From positions 1 to 6,914 of the forward strand of contig DITG01000106.1 in the NCBI GenBank assembly GCA_002422045.1: a stretch of DNA of 6,914 nucleotides, given 5' to 3'. The notes beneath the pieces are model-generated. The model did not search any database and was not told where the DNA came from. It was given only the letters and a program-made list of their open reading frames with translations. This DNA is from Acholeplasmataceae bacterium UBA6190 (lineage in GTDB: Bacteria > Bacillota_I > Bacilli_A > Acholeplasmatales > Acholeplasmataceae). The position numbers and the translations under genes were made by a program. Below, in pieces: positions 1-5,673 of this stretch (the stretch's first letter is position 1; every line of letters starts with the position of its first letter).

Positions 1-228
1 GAATGTTTCAAAACCCTCGAGTTCCTGGTCATTCATGATCTGATTGAAGAGGAGAAAAATTTCTTTCTTCAGTTCGATTGAACGATCGATGGCAAGAATC
101 AGTTCTTGCTGACTGAAACTATGACAGAGACGCGTCCCAAATTGATCGTTACCAACCAAAAAACCATCAACATAAGCTGATAAAGATGTCATGTGATCAA
201 GATCAAAAAGCGTCGATAGTATTTTCAT
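1..228 (-). CDS. U32-family protein, N-terminal part (TrhP1/YrrN-like)
   Basis: This gene is cut off by the left edge; about 76 N-terminal residues are visible. My translation begins MKILSTLFDLDH and contains VDGFLVGNDQFGTRL near residues 20-35. That matches the conserved 'GADAhhVGxxxFGhR' start of peptidase U32 proteins, followed by a helix (SQQELILAIDRSIELKKE) typical of the barrel. In Bacillus subtilis the U32 proteins TrhP1/TrhP2 (YrrN/YrrO) lie directly after trmR and are needed for prephenate-dependent hydroxylation of U34 in tRNA. Position and sequence both fit that role here, though U32 proteins also include collagenase-like and ubiquinone-hydroxylation members. Two adjacent ATGs compete: 231-229 (ATGA overlap with the trmR stop) and 228-226 (TGATG overlap). 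I chose 228 because the Shine-Dalgarno AAGGA at 240-236 is 7 nt away, against 4 nt for the other. Family call is firm; the exact TrhP role is inferred from context. Confidence 0.8.
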   Translation of the reverse strand, partial: MKILSTLFDLDHMTSLSAYVDGFLVGNDQFGTRLCHSFSQQELILAIDRSIELKKEIFLLFNQIMNDQELEGFETF

Positions 229-794
229 CATATTTTCCTTGAGGTGATGCTCATCCCGTCGCCTGTTTCTACAAAAACAGTCTGAAAATCAGGATGTTCT
301 TTCAAAAACGATTTGAAACCAGAGATTTTTCTGAGCAGTTGCTTGGTATGTCTGTTGACTTTCGTGGGATCCAAATCATGGAACCGGAGATTGTCACAAA
401 CAATGATGCCATTGGGTTTGAGATAATGAACAAATTTCTCGAAGAAACGTTCGTATTGTGCTTTGGCTGCATCGATGAAAATCATATCGTATGCTCCAAG
501 ATCACCTTGATAAGATAACGCATCTTCTGGAATTAACCTGATACTCTTTTGAGTGTCGAATCGGTCAAAATGTTTCATGGCAGATTCGATCATCAGTTCA
601 TCGCGTTCGAAGGTATCGACCTTACAACCGAAAGAGGCCATAGCGAGTGCGCTATAGCCAATGGCAGTTCCAATTTCGAGGACTGTCTTTACGTCGTGTT
701 TCATGATTAAATCTTTGATCAGCAAAAGTCCTTCATCGCTGACAATCGGGATATGTTGATCCAAAGCTACCTTTTTGAGACTGTCCAAAGACAT
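228..794 (-). CDS. trmR: Class I SAM O-methyltransferase, probable tRNA 5-hydroxyuridine methyltransferase
   Basis: The 188-residue product has a complete COMT-like methyltransferase fold. The SAM-binding motif I is VLEIGTAIGYSA (residues 38-49), the acidic end of strand 2 is E63, and the metal/catalytic region FIDAAK holds D108 and CDN holds D134-N135, matching the Asp/Asp-Asn Mg2+ ligands of catechol O-methyltransferases. Its place between a DUF1292 gene and a U32 gene matches B. subtilis trmR (yrrM), whose product methylates ho5U34 to mo5U34 in tRNA; I infer the same reaction here. The start is forced: one codon upstream (800-798) lies the in-frame TAA of the DUF1292 gene. The Shine-Dalgarno GGAG at 810-807 is 12 nt from the ATG, a rather long spacing. 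The protein is shorter than the roughly 215 residues I recall for Bacillus homologues and seems to lack an N-terminal helix of about 25 residues. It overlaps or abuts the U32 gene, implying coupling. Confidence 0.85.
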   Translation of the reverse strand: MSLDSLKKVALDQHIPIVSDEGLLLIKDLIMKHDVKTVLEIGTAIGYSALAMASFGCKVDTFERDELMIESAMKHFDRFDTQKSIRLIPEDALSYQGDLGAYDMIFIDAAKAQYERFFEKFVHYLKPNGIIVCDNLRFHDLDPTKVNRHTKQLLRKISGFKSFLKEHPDFQTVFVETGDGMSITSRKI

Positions 795-797
795 CAG

Positions 798-1118
798 TTA
801 GTTCTTCTCCAAAACTACTGCTTCATCTTCTTCATCATCTTCGTCTTCTTCATCTTCTTCGGCTTCATCTTCAAGCTGATCAAAGTATTCCTGAAGCACG
901 ACATCGAGCATTTCCCATTCGGAATCAGTTTCGATATCCGTGAATGTGCCTTCGTCATCTGATGCACCTGGTGTGTAGATAGCGGCACTCACTTCATGCG
1001 AATCCAAAAACTCGAAAACGACATAATTCTTGCCATTATGTTCGTGTGTGAATAGAATTTCACAAACAGATTCATCTCCGTTTGCATTGGTTACAACCAT
1101 TTGATTGTCTTTTAACAT
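798..1118 (-). CDS. DUF1292 (YrzB-like) acidic protein of unknown function
   Basis: The 106-residue protein begins MLKDNQMVVTNANGDE and continues with a beta-rich core, roughly residues 8-50 (CEILFTHEHNGKNYVVFEF). This is the usual pattern of DUF1292, a small domain found next to ruvX in many Bacillota. The core is followed by W68 and a short helix (DVVLQEYFDQLE, residues 72-83). Residues 83-99 form an almost purely Glu/Asp tail, which is longer than the tail I expect in Bacillus YrzB. No function is established for the family and no catalytic motif is visible. The start at 1118 is set by AAGGAG at 1131-1126 with a 7-nt spacer; Met7 lacks its own site. The ATG overlaps the ruvX stop by 7 nt (ATGTTAA), so translation is probably coupled. 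An acidic tail could bind a basic partner such as a ribosomal protein, but that is speculation. Confidence 0.85.
   Translation of the reverse strand: MLKDNQMVVTNANGDESVCEILFTHEHNGKNYVVFEFLDSHEVSAAIYTPGASDDEGTFTDIETDSEWEMLDVVLQEYFDQLEDEAEEDEEDEDDEEDEAVVLEKN
821..872. repeat. GAA/GAT-type low-complexity tract in the DUF1292 gene
   Basis: On the coding strand this 52-nt stretch is almost entirely GAA, GAT, GAG or GAC codons and encodes the Glu/Asp tail of the DUF1292 protein. The repeated GAAGAT units could slip during replication and vary the tail length between strains without shifting frame. No other function is implied. Confidence 0.7.
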
Positions 1119-1540
1119 AGACTTGCTCCTTTATAATCGAGATAATTTTGTAAGATGACCACTGCTGCAAGCTCATCTTTCTTATCTTTTTGTGATGATC
1201 TTCTCATATCGCCTTTGATCATGGTCTTCAGCGCTGTCTTTGTGGACAGTCTTTCATCCCATAAGACGATTTCAGCGGTTGATCTTGCTTCTAACATGCT
1301 TTTGAAAGATTCTGAAATCTGACCTCGGATGCCGACATCATTGTTCATGTGTTTCGGAAACCCAAGGACAACGACGGACACTTTGTGTGCGGCAATCAGT
1401 CTGATGACTTCATCAGATGCTTTTTCATAGTGATGCTCTGTGAACCTGAAAGTCCCCACTGCACTGGCGATGATACCGGATTCAGATATGGCGACCCCAA
1501 GCGTCTTACTGCCGAGATCGAGTCCTAAGAATGTTTTCAT
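1112..1540 (-). CDS. ruvX: RuvX/YqgF-family RNase H-fold nuclease (putative pre-16S rRNA nuclease)
   Basis: The 142-residue product is full length for the family (about 135-150). It starts with the RNase H-fold strand FLGLDLGSKTLGVAIS, carrying the first catalytic Asp (D8). It continues with VVVLGFPKHMNN (residues 56-67), the DERLSTK block (D95, E96; residues 95-101) and the C-terminal KKDELAAVVILQNYL helix with D122, so all acidic active-site positions are present. The family processes the 5' end of 16S rRNA in bacteria such as E. coli, and Holliday-junction resolvase activity has also been proposed, so the physiological substrate here is uncertain. The ATG at 1540 overlaps the alaS stop (ATGA), which implies translational coupling. 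In typical Bacillota a small ireB gene lies between alaS and ruvX; here there is no room for it. Confidence 0.95.
   Translation of the reverse strand: MKTFLGLDLGSKTLGVAISESGIIASAVGTFRFTEHHYEKASDEVIRLIAAHKVSVVVLGFPKHMNNDVGIRGQISESFKSMLEARSTAEIVLWDERLSTKTALKTMIKGDMRRSSQKDKKDELAAVVILQNYLDYKGASLC
1126..1131 (-). promoter_or_regulatory. Ribosome binding site of the DUF1292 gene
   Basis: AAGGAG reads on the minus strand inside the last codons of ruvX, 7 nt before the ATG at 1118. It decides the start at Met1 rather than Met7 and shows that the gene can be initiated independently despite the overlap. Confidence 0.75.
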
Positions 1541-4116
1541 AAACGCTTTCTGATTGCATCAATGGCTTGATCAATCTTGGATAAGTCTTGTGTGCCACCT
1601 TGGGCAAGTGATGGTTTCCCACCACCAGAACCACCTGTGAGTGTTGCCATTTCTTTGACCAAGTCACTCGCCTGGTTCAGTTCTGATTTGCAAAGGAAAG
1701 TCGCTTTACCCTCAGCAATGTTGACGATGAACAGTGTTTCTGCCTTTATTTTATCATAAAGTGCATCTATCAGTTGCTTGAGAACCTTAGAATCGATATC
1801 TTCTGTTCTGATGATCTGACGTTTGCTCGAATGATCCGTGATGAAGTCATCCAGACGTTTTAACACATCTTGGCTTTCTTGACGTGCGAGATCTTTTTCA
1901 GTCTTCTTGATCAGTTCCTTGACTGCTAGGACATGACTTCTTAAGTTTAAGACATCCTGATAGGAACCTTTAAGAGTTGGTGCTTGTGGTAAGGTATCCG
2001 AAGGACTGATTTTCTTATACTTATCGGCCAATAATTGTAAGTCTTGATAAATGGGTTCCAGGAAAACTTTGATTTGTGAAGGGAGATCAGTTCCAGTCAC
2101 ACCTTCCATACGGTAGATACCCGAACCAATCGATTCATAGGAAACAATCGCGAAATCGACGATTTCTTTCGTATTTTTGACGTGGGTTCCGCCGCATAGT
2201 TCCTTGCTCCAACCCATGTCGACCACACGCACAATATCGTGATACTTTTCACCGAAGAGTGCCATCGCACCGAGTTTTTTCGCTTCTTCCAAAGGCATTT
2301 CACGGATGATGACATCCAGGGGGTGTTCAATGATATAGTGTTTGACAGTCTTTTCGACTTGAAGAATCTGATCATCGGATTCAGATTCATAATGATTGAA
2401 GTCGAATCTCCAACTCTTTGGAGACACTTGAGAACCTTGCTGGTTACAGTGTTTACCGAAATGATCTTTGACAGACTGATGGAACAAATGCGCAGCACTA
2501 TGGTTTCTGATGGTCTTTAATCTTGATGATGCATCGACGATGGCGAGTACTTCATCGCCTTCTTCGATACCCCCTTCGATCTGATGCAAGAACTGACCAT
2601 TGGGCAGTTTTGAAACATCGATGACTTTCAGTCCGTTGATGGTGCCTGTATCAGCAACCTGACCACCCGATGTCGCATAAAAAGGTGTCTGGTCTAAGAC
2701 GATACCTGCATCAAAGACTTTGATGACTTTCGCTTCGGCTTGGAGATGATCGTAACCGATGAATGTTGAGGTTTCTGTAAAACTTAAATAGGCTTCTTCC
2801 TGAGCTTTCATTGAGCCTTTGCTGGAACGTGCACTTCTCGAACGTTCTTTTTGCTTTTCTAATTCCAAATGGAATGCCTCGAGATCGACTTTAACCTGAT
2901 GCTCTTCTGCGATTTCAACGGTGAGTTCAATGGGGAATCCATACGTGTCATAGAGTTTAAATGCTGTTTCTCCACTGATCAGAACACCTTCTTTTTGAAT
3001 GGCTTCCAGTAAGTGTTTTTCACCTTCGCTGATGGTCTCAAGAAATTTCTGTTCTTCTTTCAAGACTATTTTTTTCACGATTGCCTTCGTTTCATGAAGA
3101 TTGGTGTAGAAAACACCCATCGTTTCAACGACATCATCGACCAAAAGATGCAAGAACGGTTCATTCATGCCAAGCTTTCTACCGTATTTGACAGCACGTC
3201 TTAAGAGTCTTCTCAAGACATAACCTCTACCTTCATTGGAAAGTATTGCACCATCGGAGATGGCAAATGTGAGTGCCTTGATGTGGTCTGCGATGACCTT
3301 GAAGGCCATCTGTCCCGTATAAGGCACATTCGATAAGGTTTCTGTGTGTTTGATGATCGGGAAAAACAAGTCTGTTTCAAAATTGGTGGTCGTGCCTTGG
3401 ATAACACAAGCGAAACGTTCAAGACCTGCACCAGTATCGATGTTCTGATTGGGGAGTTCGGGATAGTTTTCTCTCTTTAATCCTGGTTTCGAGTTGTACT
3501 GTGAAAACACGATGTTCCAGATTTCGATGAAGCGTTCGTTTTCAAGATCTTCTTCAATGAGGATTTTGCCGCGTTTGTCATAAGATGCGCCTCTGTCAAA
3601 ATAGATCTCAGTATCTGGTCCGCACGGACCAGGTCCGATTTCCCAGAAATTGTCAGCTCTTGGAATCAGATGGGATGGGTCGACACCCAGGGAGATCCAC
3701 TTGTTTTTCGCATCGATATCATTCGGATAATAGGTCATATACAGTTTTTCAAGGGGAAAACCGAACCATTTCGGATCTGTCAGGAGTTCAAAGCCAAATT
3801 CAATCGCTTCATCCTTGAAGTAGTCACCAATCGAGAAATTACCAAGCATCTCAAAAAACGTGTGATGTCTCGCTGTTTTTCCGACATTGTCGATGTCGTT
3901 GGTGCGAATGCATTTTTGCACGTTGGTGATTCTTGGATTGCTAGGAATTTCGCTACCATCAAAGAATTTCTTCAGTGGTGCTACCCCTGCATTGATCCAA
4001 AGCAAAGTCGGATCGTTTTGTGGCACAAGCGAAGCAGAAGCTTCAACCTTATGTTTTTTGGATTCGAAGAACCCTAGCCAGGTGTTTCTGATTTGTGCTG
4101 CAGTCATGTATTTCAT
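1537..4116 (-). CDS. alaS: Alanyl-tRNA synthetase
   Basis: This cytoplasmic enzyme charges tRNA-Ala with alanine using ATP. The 859-residue length is slightly below the usual 870-880. Class II catalytic motifs are visible: NAGVAPLKKFF (42-52), KTARHHTFFEMLGNFSIGDY (80-99), WEIGPGPCGPDTEIYFDRG (158-176) and NIDTGAGLER (225-234). The editing domain, which removes Ser or Gly from tRNA-Ala, has its zinc ligands intact: HSAAH (H539, H543) and CGGTH (C641, H645). The C-terminal oligomerisation/C-Ala domain ends with GGSGGGKPSLAQGG (828-841). The start is supported by AAGGAGGA at 4130-4123, 7 nt from the ATG; the second ATG (Met4) has no better site. A T-box leader lies directly upstream, so expression should respond to uncharged tRNA-Ala. 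It is the first gene of an operon with ruvX, the DUF1292 gene, trmR and the U32 gene. Confidence 0.99.
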   Translation of the reverse strand: MKYMTAAQIRNTWLGFFESKKHKVEASASLVPQNDPTLLWINAGVAPLKKFFDGSEIPSNPRITNVQKCIRTNDIDNVGKTARHHTFFEMLGNFSIGDYFKDEAIEFGFELLTDPKWFGFPLEKLYMTYYPNDIDAKNKWISLGVDPSHLIPRADNFWEIGPGPCGPDTEIYFDRGASYDKRGKILIEEDLENERFIEIWNIVFSQYNSKPGLKRENYPELPNQNIDTGAGLERFACVIQGTTTNFETDLFFPIIKHTETLSNVPYTGQMAFKVIADHIKALTFAISDGAILSNEGRGYVLRRLLRRAVKYGRKLGMNEPFLHLLVDDVVETMGVFYTNLHETKAIVKKIVLKEEQKFLETISEGEKHLLEAIQKEGVLISGETAFKLYDTYGFPIELTVEIAEEHQVKVDLEAFHLELEKQKERSRSARSSKGSMKAQEEAYLSFTETSTFIGYDHLQAEAKVIKVFDAGIVLDQTPFYATSGGQVADTGTINGLKVIDVSKLPNGQFLHQIEGGIEEGDEVLAIVDASSRLKTIRNHSAAHLFHQSVKDHFGKHCNQQGSQVSPKSWRFDFNHYESESDDQILQVEKTVKHYIIEHPLDVIIREMPLEEAKKLGAMALFGEKYHDIVRVVDMGWSKELCGGTHVKNTKEIVDFAIVSYESIGSGIYRMEGVTGTDLPSQIKVFLEPIYQDLQLLADKYKKISPSDTLPQAPTLKGSYQDVLNLRSHVLAVKELIKKTEKDLARQESQDVLKRLDDFITDHSSKRQIIRTEDIDSKVLKQLIDALYDKIKAETLFIVNIAEGKATFLCKSELNQASDLVKEMATLTGGSGGGKPSLAQGGTQDLSKIDQAIDAIRKRL

Positions 4117-4122
4117 CTCAAA

Positions 4123-4130
4123 TCCTCCTT
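4123..4130 (-). promoter_or_regulatory. Ribosome binding site of alaS
   Basis: AAGGAGGA lies 7 nt before the alaS ATG, a near-perfect anti-16S match. It sits outside the T-box terminator hairpin (4168-4144), so the switch most likely acts on transcription and not by hiding this site. Confidence 0.9.
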
Positions 4131-4140
4131 GAATAAATAG

Positions 4141-4168
4141 AAAACGCCCTTAACAATGCTAAGGACGT
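4141..4168 (-). terminator. T-box-controlled intrinsic terminator before alaS
   Basis: The 5' arm ACGTCCTTA (4168-4160) pairs over 9 bp, with one G-U, to TAAGGGCGT (4152-4144). A G-U pair (4159/4153) can extend the stem over a CAUUG loop. The U-rich run TTTTCTATTT follows. The 5' arm is also the 3' arm of the antiterminator, so the two folds exclude each other, as in transcriptional T-box leaders. Confidence 0.9.
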
Positions 4169-4192
4169 AGGATCTACGCGGTACCACCTTAG
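4159..4192 (-). promoter_or_regulatory. T-box antiterminator element
   Basis: CUAAGG (4192-4187) pairs with CCUUAG (4164-4159), and GCGUAG (4179-4174) pairs with CUACGU (4170-4165) around an AUC loop. The strands flank the invariant 7-nt bulge UGGUACC (4186-4180). UGGU (4186-4183) is complementary to the 3' ACCA of uncharged tRNA-Ala (discriminator A73). Formation of this structure removes the 5' arm of the terminator. Confidence 0.95.
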
Positions 4193-4335
4193 TTCTGGAA
4201 TATCCAGCACTCGAATGCCGTTAAGGCCGGCTGACCTTTTGCTCCTGGAGTAGCGTACATCAATGACCCTCTCTGCTTGCACCAACCGCAGAGTCTCTAT
4301 AAGAGTTGAAAAGATGTTTGGTTCCATTCATCGCG

Positions 4336-4369
4336 ATTATAGTTTAGCATAGAGCCACAGTTTTGTAAA
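4336..4369 (-). promoter_or_regulatory. Probable sigma-70/SigA-type promoter of the alaS operon
   Basis: TTTACA at 4369-4364 is 17 nt from TAAACT (4346-4341), a -35/-10 pair with ideal spacing but an imperfect -10. A perfect TATAAT (4341-4336) lies immediately after, but 22 nt from the same -35 and with only AAAACT at the ideal -35 position. Either -10 would start transcription just before or at the 5' edge of T-box Stem I, as expected for a leader. The exact start site cannot be decided by eye. Confidence 0.65.
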
Positions 4370-4402
4370 GCAAAGATATCGAAAACGAAAGATAGAAAGT
4401 CC

Positions 4403-4843
4403 TTAGCGATTAGGATGAACCATTTCATAATGCAAGATATCTTCTTCCATGTAAGGTCCTTTGACCACGACAAAGCCGAATCCTTCATAATAAGCTTTCA
4501 GATAAGCTTGTCCTGAGATACGGATCGGATTTCCTTTGACATCATGCATCGATTCATGGATCAACAAAGTAGCAAGTCTTTGTGACCGGTATTTGGGATC
4601 TGTGACTACCCTTGAAAGCGCATATTCAGGAAACTTGACCCCTGGGGGTACGAGTCTCAAGTAAGCGACAATTTTATCTTGATCTCTGATCATGTAGTGA
4701 ATAGATTTCTGATCCTTATAATCGGTATCTAAATAAAGTATTTTTTGTTCCATCACAAAGACCTTGCTTCTTAAGTCCAAAATCTGGTAGAGTTCTTCGT
4801 TTGTGAGTTCGTCAAATCTTTTTTTGTAAATGGTTCTGTCCAT
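4403..4843 (-). CDS. ElaA-type GNAT-family N-acetyltransferase
   Basis: The 146-residue product matches the ElaA group of GNAT acetyltransferases. The N-terminal pattern is FDELTNEELYQILDLRSKVF followed by VMEQ and YLDTDYKD (residues 10-44). The core strand is IVAYLRLVPPG (58-68), motif A is SRVVTDPKYRSQRLATLLI (77-95), and the C-terminal signature is ISGQAYLKAYYEGFGF followed by Y131-EED-ILHYEM. The substrate of ElaA proteins is unknown; transfer of an acetyl group from acetyl-CoA is inferred from the fold. In motif A the usual Q/R-x-x-G-x-G/A loop reads R-S-Q-R-L-A, with Arg89 in place of the first Gly. I chose the ATG at 4843 because family members begin just before this FDEL region. An in-frame GTG at 4864 would add seven residues without family support. 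The gene starts inside the PAP2 gene (32-nt overlap) with no clear Shine-Dalgarno, so it probably depends on coupled translation. Confidence 0.88.
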   Translation of the reverse strand: MDRTIYKKRFDELTNEELYQILDLRSKVFVMEQKILYLDTDYKDQKSIHYMIRDQDKIVAYLRLVPPGVKFPEYALSRVVTDPKYRSQRLATLLIHESMHDVKGNPIRISGQAYLKAYYEGFGFVVVKGPYMEEDILHYEMVHPNR

Positions 4844-5672
4844 ACTTGAATACCATGGGTGCACCGACGGCAGCCCATCCTCCGATCAACAAATATCTGA
4901 TGAAATCAAAGAACACAGTATCTGGGAAAAACAGTTTGAATCCTTCTTTGATCACCAGTGCGATGATCAATCCGAAGATTACTTTGACAATCTGAATCCA
5001 TAAAACAGCTTTCACGTCGTACTTGACATACACTTTTTCCAGATAATATCCTGCAGCAAACCCTGTGAAACCGCCAGCGGCGATGGCAATGTCGTGCACC
5101 GGAAAAAAGAGTAGGAAGACGATCATGACGGGTGCGAGCATGAGCGTATAGATATGCTCATCGTCACCCATCTTGTCGACAAGCAGAAAGGCGACATGCG
5201 CCATCATATAGGCTAACAGTACACCTGTGACGACATCGGATAAGTAATGTTGACCCAAATAGATTCTGGATAATGGAACCAAGATTAAGATGAGGATTGC
5301 AGCAATCTTCATCCACTGCTTTTGGGTGTGTTTGTAGCCTTGCATCCCGGCATAACCGATGACCCCTGCAGCTTGCGCATGACCGGATGGAAATGAATAG
5401 CCTGTCGTTGTCCAGTGGTCAAGTGAGACGACACCTGGGTAATTGTATGGTCTCAAACGTTTGAACAACGTTTTCAATCCAGTATTCACGATGGCTGAAA
5501 CGAGGAACGCAAAGACAAACTTATGAGCAAACTTTTTGTTGACGGTCCAGTAGAGGACAACTGCAAGTGCAATGAAGAAAATCTGGTCACCCAGTTGAGT
5601 GACGATGTAGAAAAACCAGTCAAATACGGGGTTTCTTAACGTTTGTATCCATCTGACAATGTCTAGATCCAT
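4812..5672 (-). CDS. PAP2-family membrane phosphatase
   Basis: The 286-residue integral membrane protein carries all three phosphatase signatures of the PAP2/acid-phosphatase superfamily. These are KTLFKRLRP (K67-P75, KX6RP), FPSGHA (PSGH, 95-98) and SRIYLGQH (S135-H142, SRX5H), with H142 the predicted nucleophile and H98 the predicted general acid. Hydrophobic segments lie near residues 17-44, 48-66, 100-112, 122-134 and 148-168. About 115 further residues hold roughly three to four more membrane segments (near 175-190, 196-212, 224-243 and 258-275). Family members dephosphorylate phosphatidic acid, phosphatidylglycerophosphate, undecaprenyl pyrophosphate or related lipids; the sequence alone does not say which. 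The ATG is 1 nt after the patatin stop, with AGGAGA (5687-5682) about 9 nt before it. Adjacency to a phospholipase suggests a role in lipid turnover. Confidence 0.93.
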   Translation of the reverse strand: MDLDIVRWIQTLRNPVFDWFFYIVTQLGDQIFFIALAVVLYWTVNKKFAHKFVFAFLVSAIVNTGLKTLFKRLRPYNYPGVVSLDHWTTTGYSFPSGHAQAAGVIGYAGMQGYKHTQKQWMKIAAILILILVPLSRIYLGQHYLSDVVTGVLLAYMMAHVAFLLVDKMGDDEHIYTLMLAPVMIVFLLFFPVHDIAIAAGGFTGFAAGYYLEKVYVKYDVKAVLWIQIVKVIFGLIIALVIKEGFKLFFPDTVFFDFIRYLLIGGWAAVGAPMVFKYGQNHLQKKI

Positions 5673-5673
5673 A

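Larger units (their letters stand above)
4141..4330 (-). promoter_or_regulatory. T-box leader (tRNA-Ala-sensing riboswitch) controlling alaS
   Basis: The leader RNA binds uncharged tRNA-Ala in cis and permits readthrough into alaS. By hand-folding, Stem I closes with UGGA (4326-4323)/UCCA (4249-4246) and ACAUC (4317-4313)/GAUGU (4261-4257). Between these lies the specifier loop with the Ala codon GCU at 4254-4252, followed by the usual A. The AGAGA bulge (4298-4294) and the distal hairpin CUCUGC/GCAGAG (4293-4288/4276-4271), with loop GGUUGGUGCAA, match the conserved T-box elbow-binding module. A hairpin AAGGUC/GGCCUU (4238-4233/4228-4223) or alternative GCCG/CGGC pairing may represent the Stem II/IIA-B region. 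Stem III is CUGGA/UCCAG (4207-4203/4199-4195). The T-box sequence AAGGTGGTACCGCG is at 4190-4177. The Ala assignment rests on the specifier, on the UGGU bulge complementary to the ACCA end of tRNA-Ala, and on the downstream alaS gene. Confidence 0.97.

Noticed and set aside
753..962. Phe/Ile-rich plus-strand frame resembling a small membrane protein
   Set aside because: Its hydrophobic run is simply the antisense reading of the GAA/GAT codons of the DUF1292 acidic tail.
2097..2498. 133-residue open frame on the minus strand inside alaS
   Set aside because: It lies wholly within the alaS editing-domain coding sequence in another frame, has no family-like motif and no Shine-Dalgarno, whereas alaS is intact across the region.
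3670..4077. 135-residue open frame on the plus strand opposite alaS
   Set aside because: Antisense shadow of the conserved catalytic domain of alaS; no recognisable motif and no ribosome binding site.
4118..4327. 69-residue open frame upstream of alaS, a possible leader peptide
   Set aside because: It covers the T-box leader exactly, and the bases are explained by the RNA structure; no Shine-Dalgarno or family similarity.
4297..4488. 63-residue frame spanning the GNAT 3' end and the T-box
   Set aside because: Out of frame with the GNAT gene and running into the T-box Stem I; no supporting start site.
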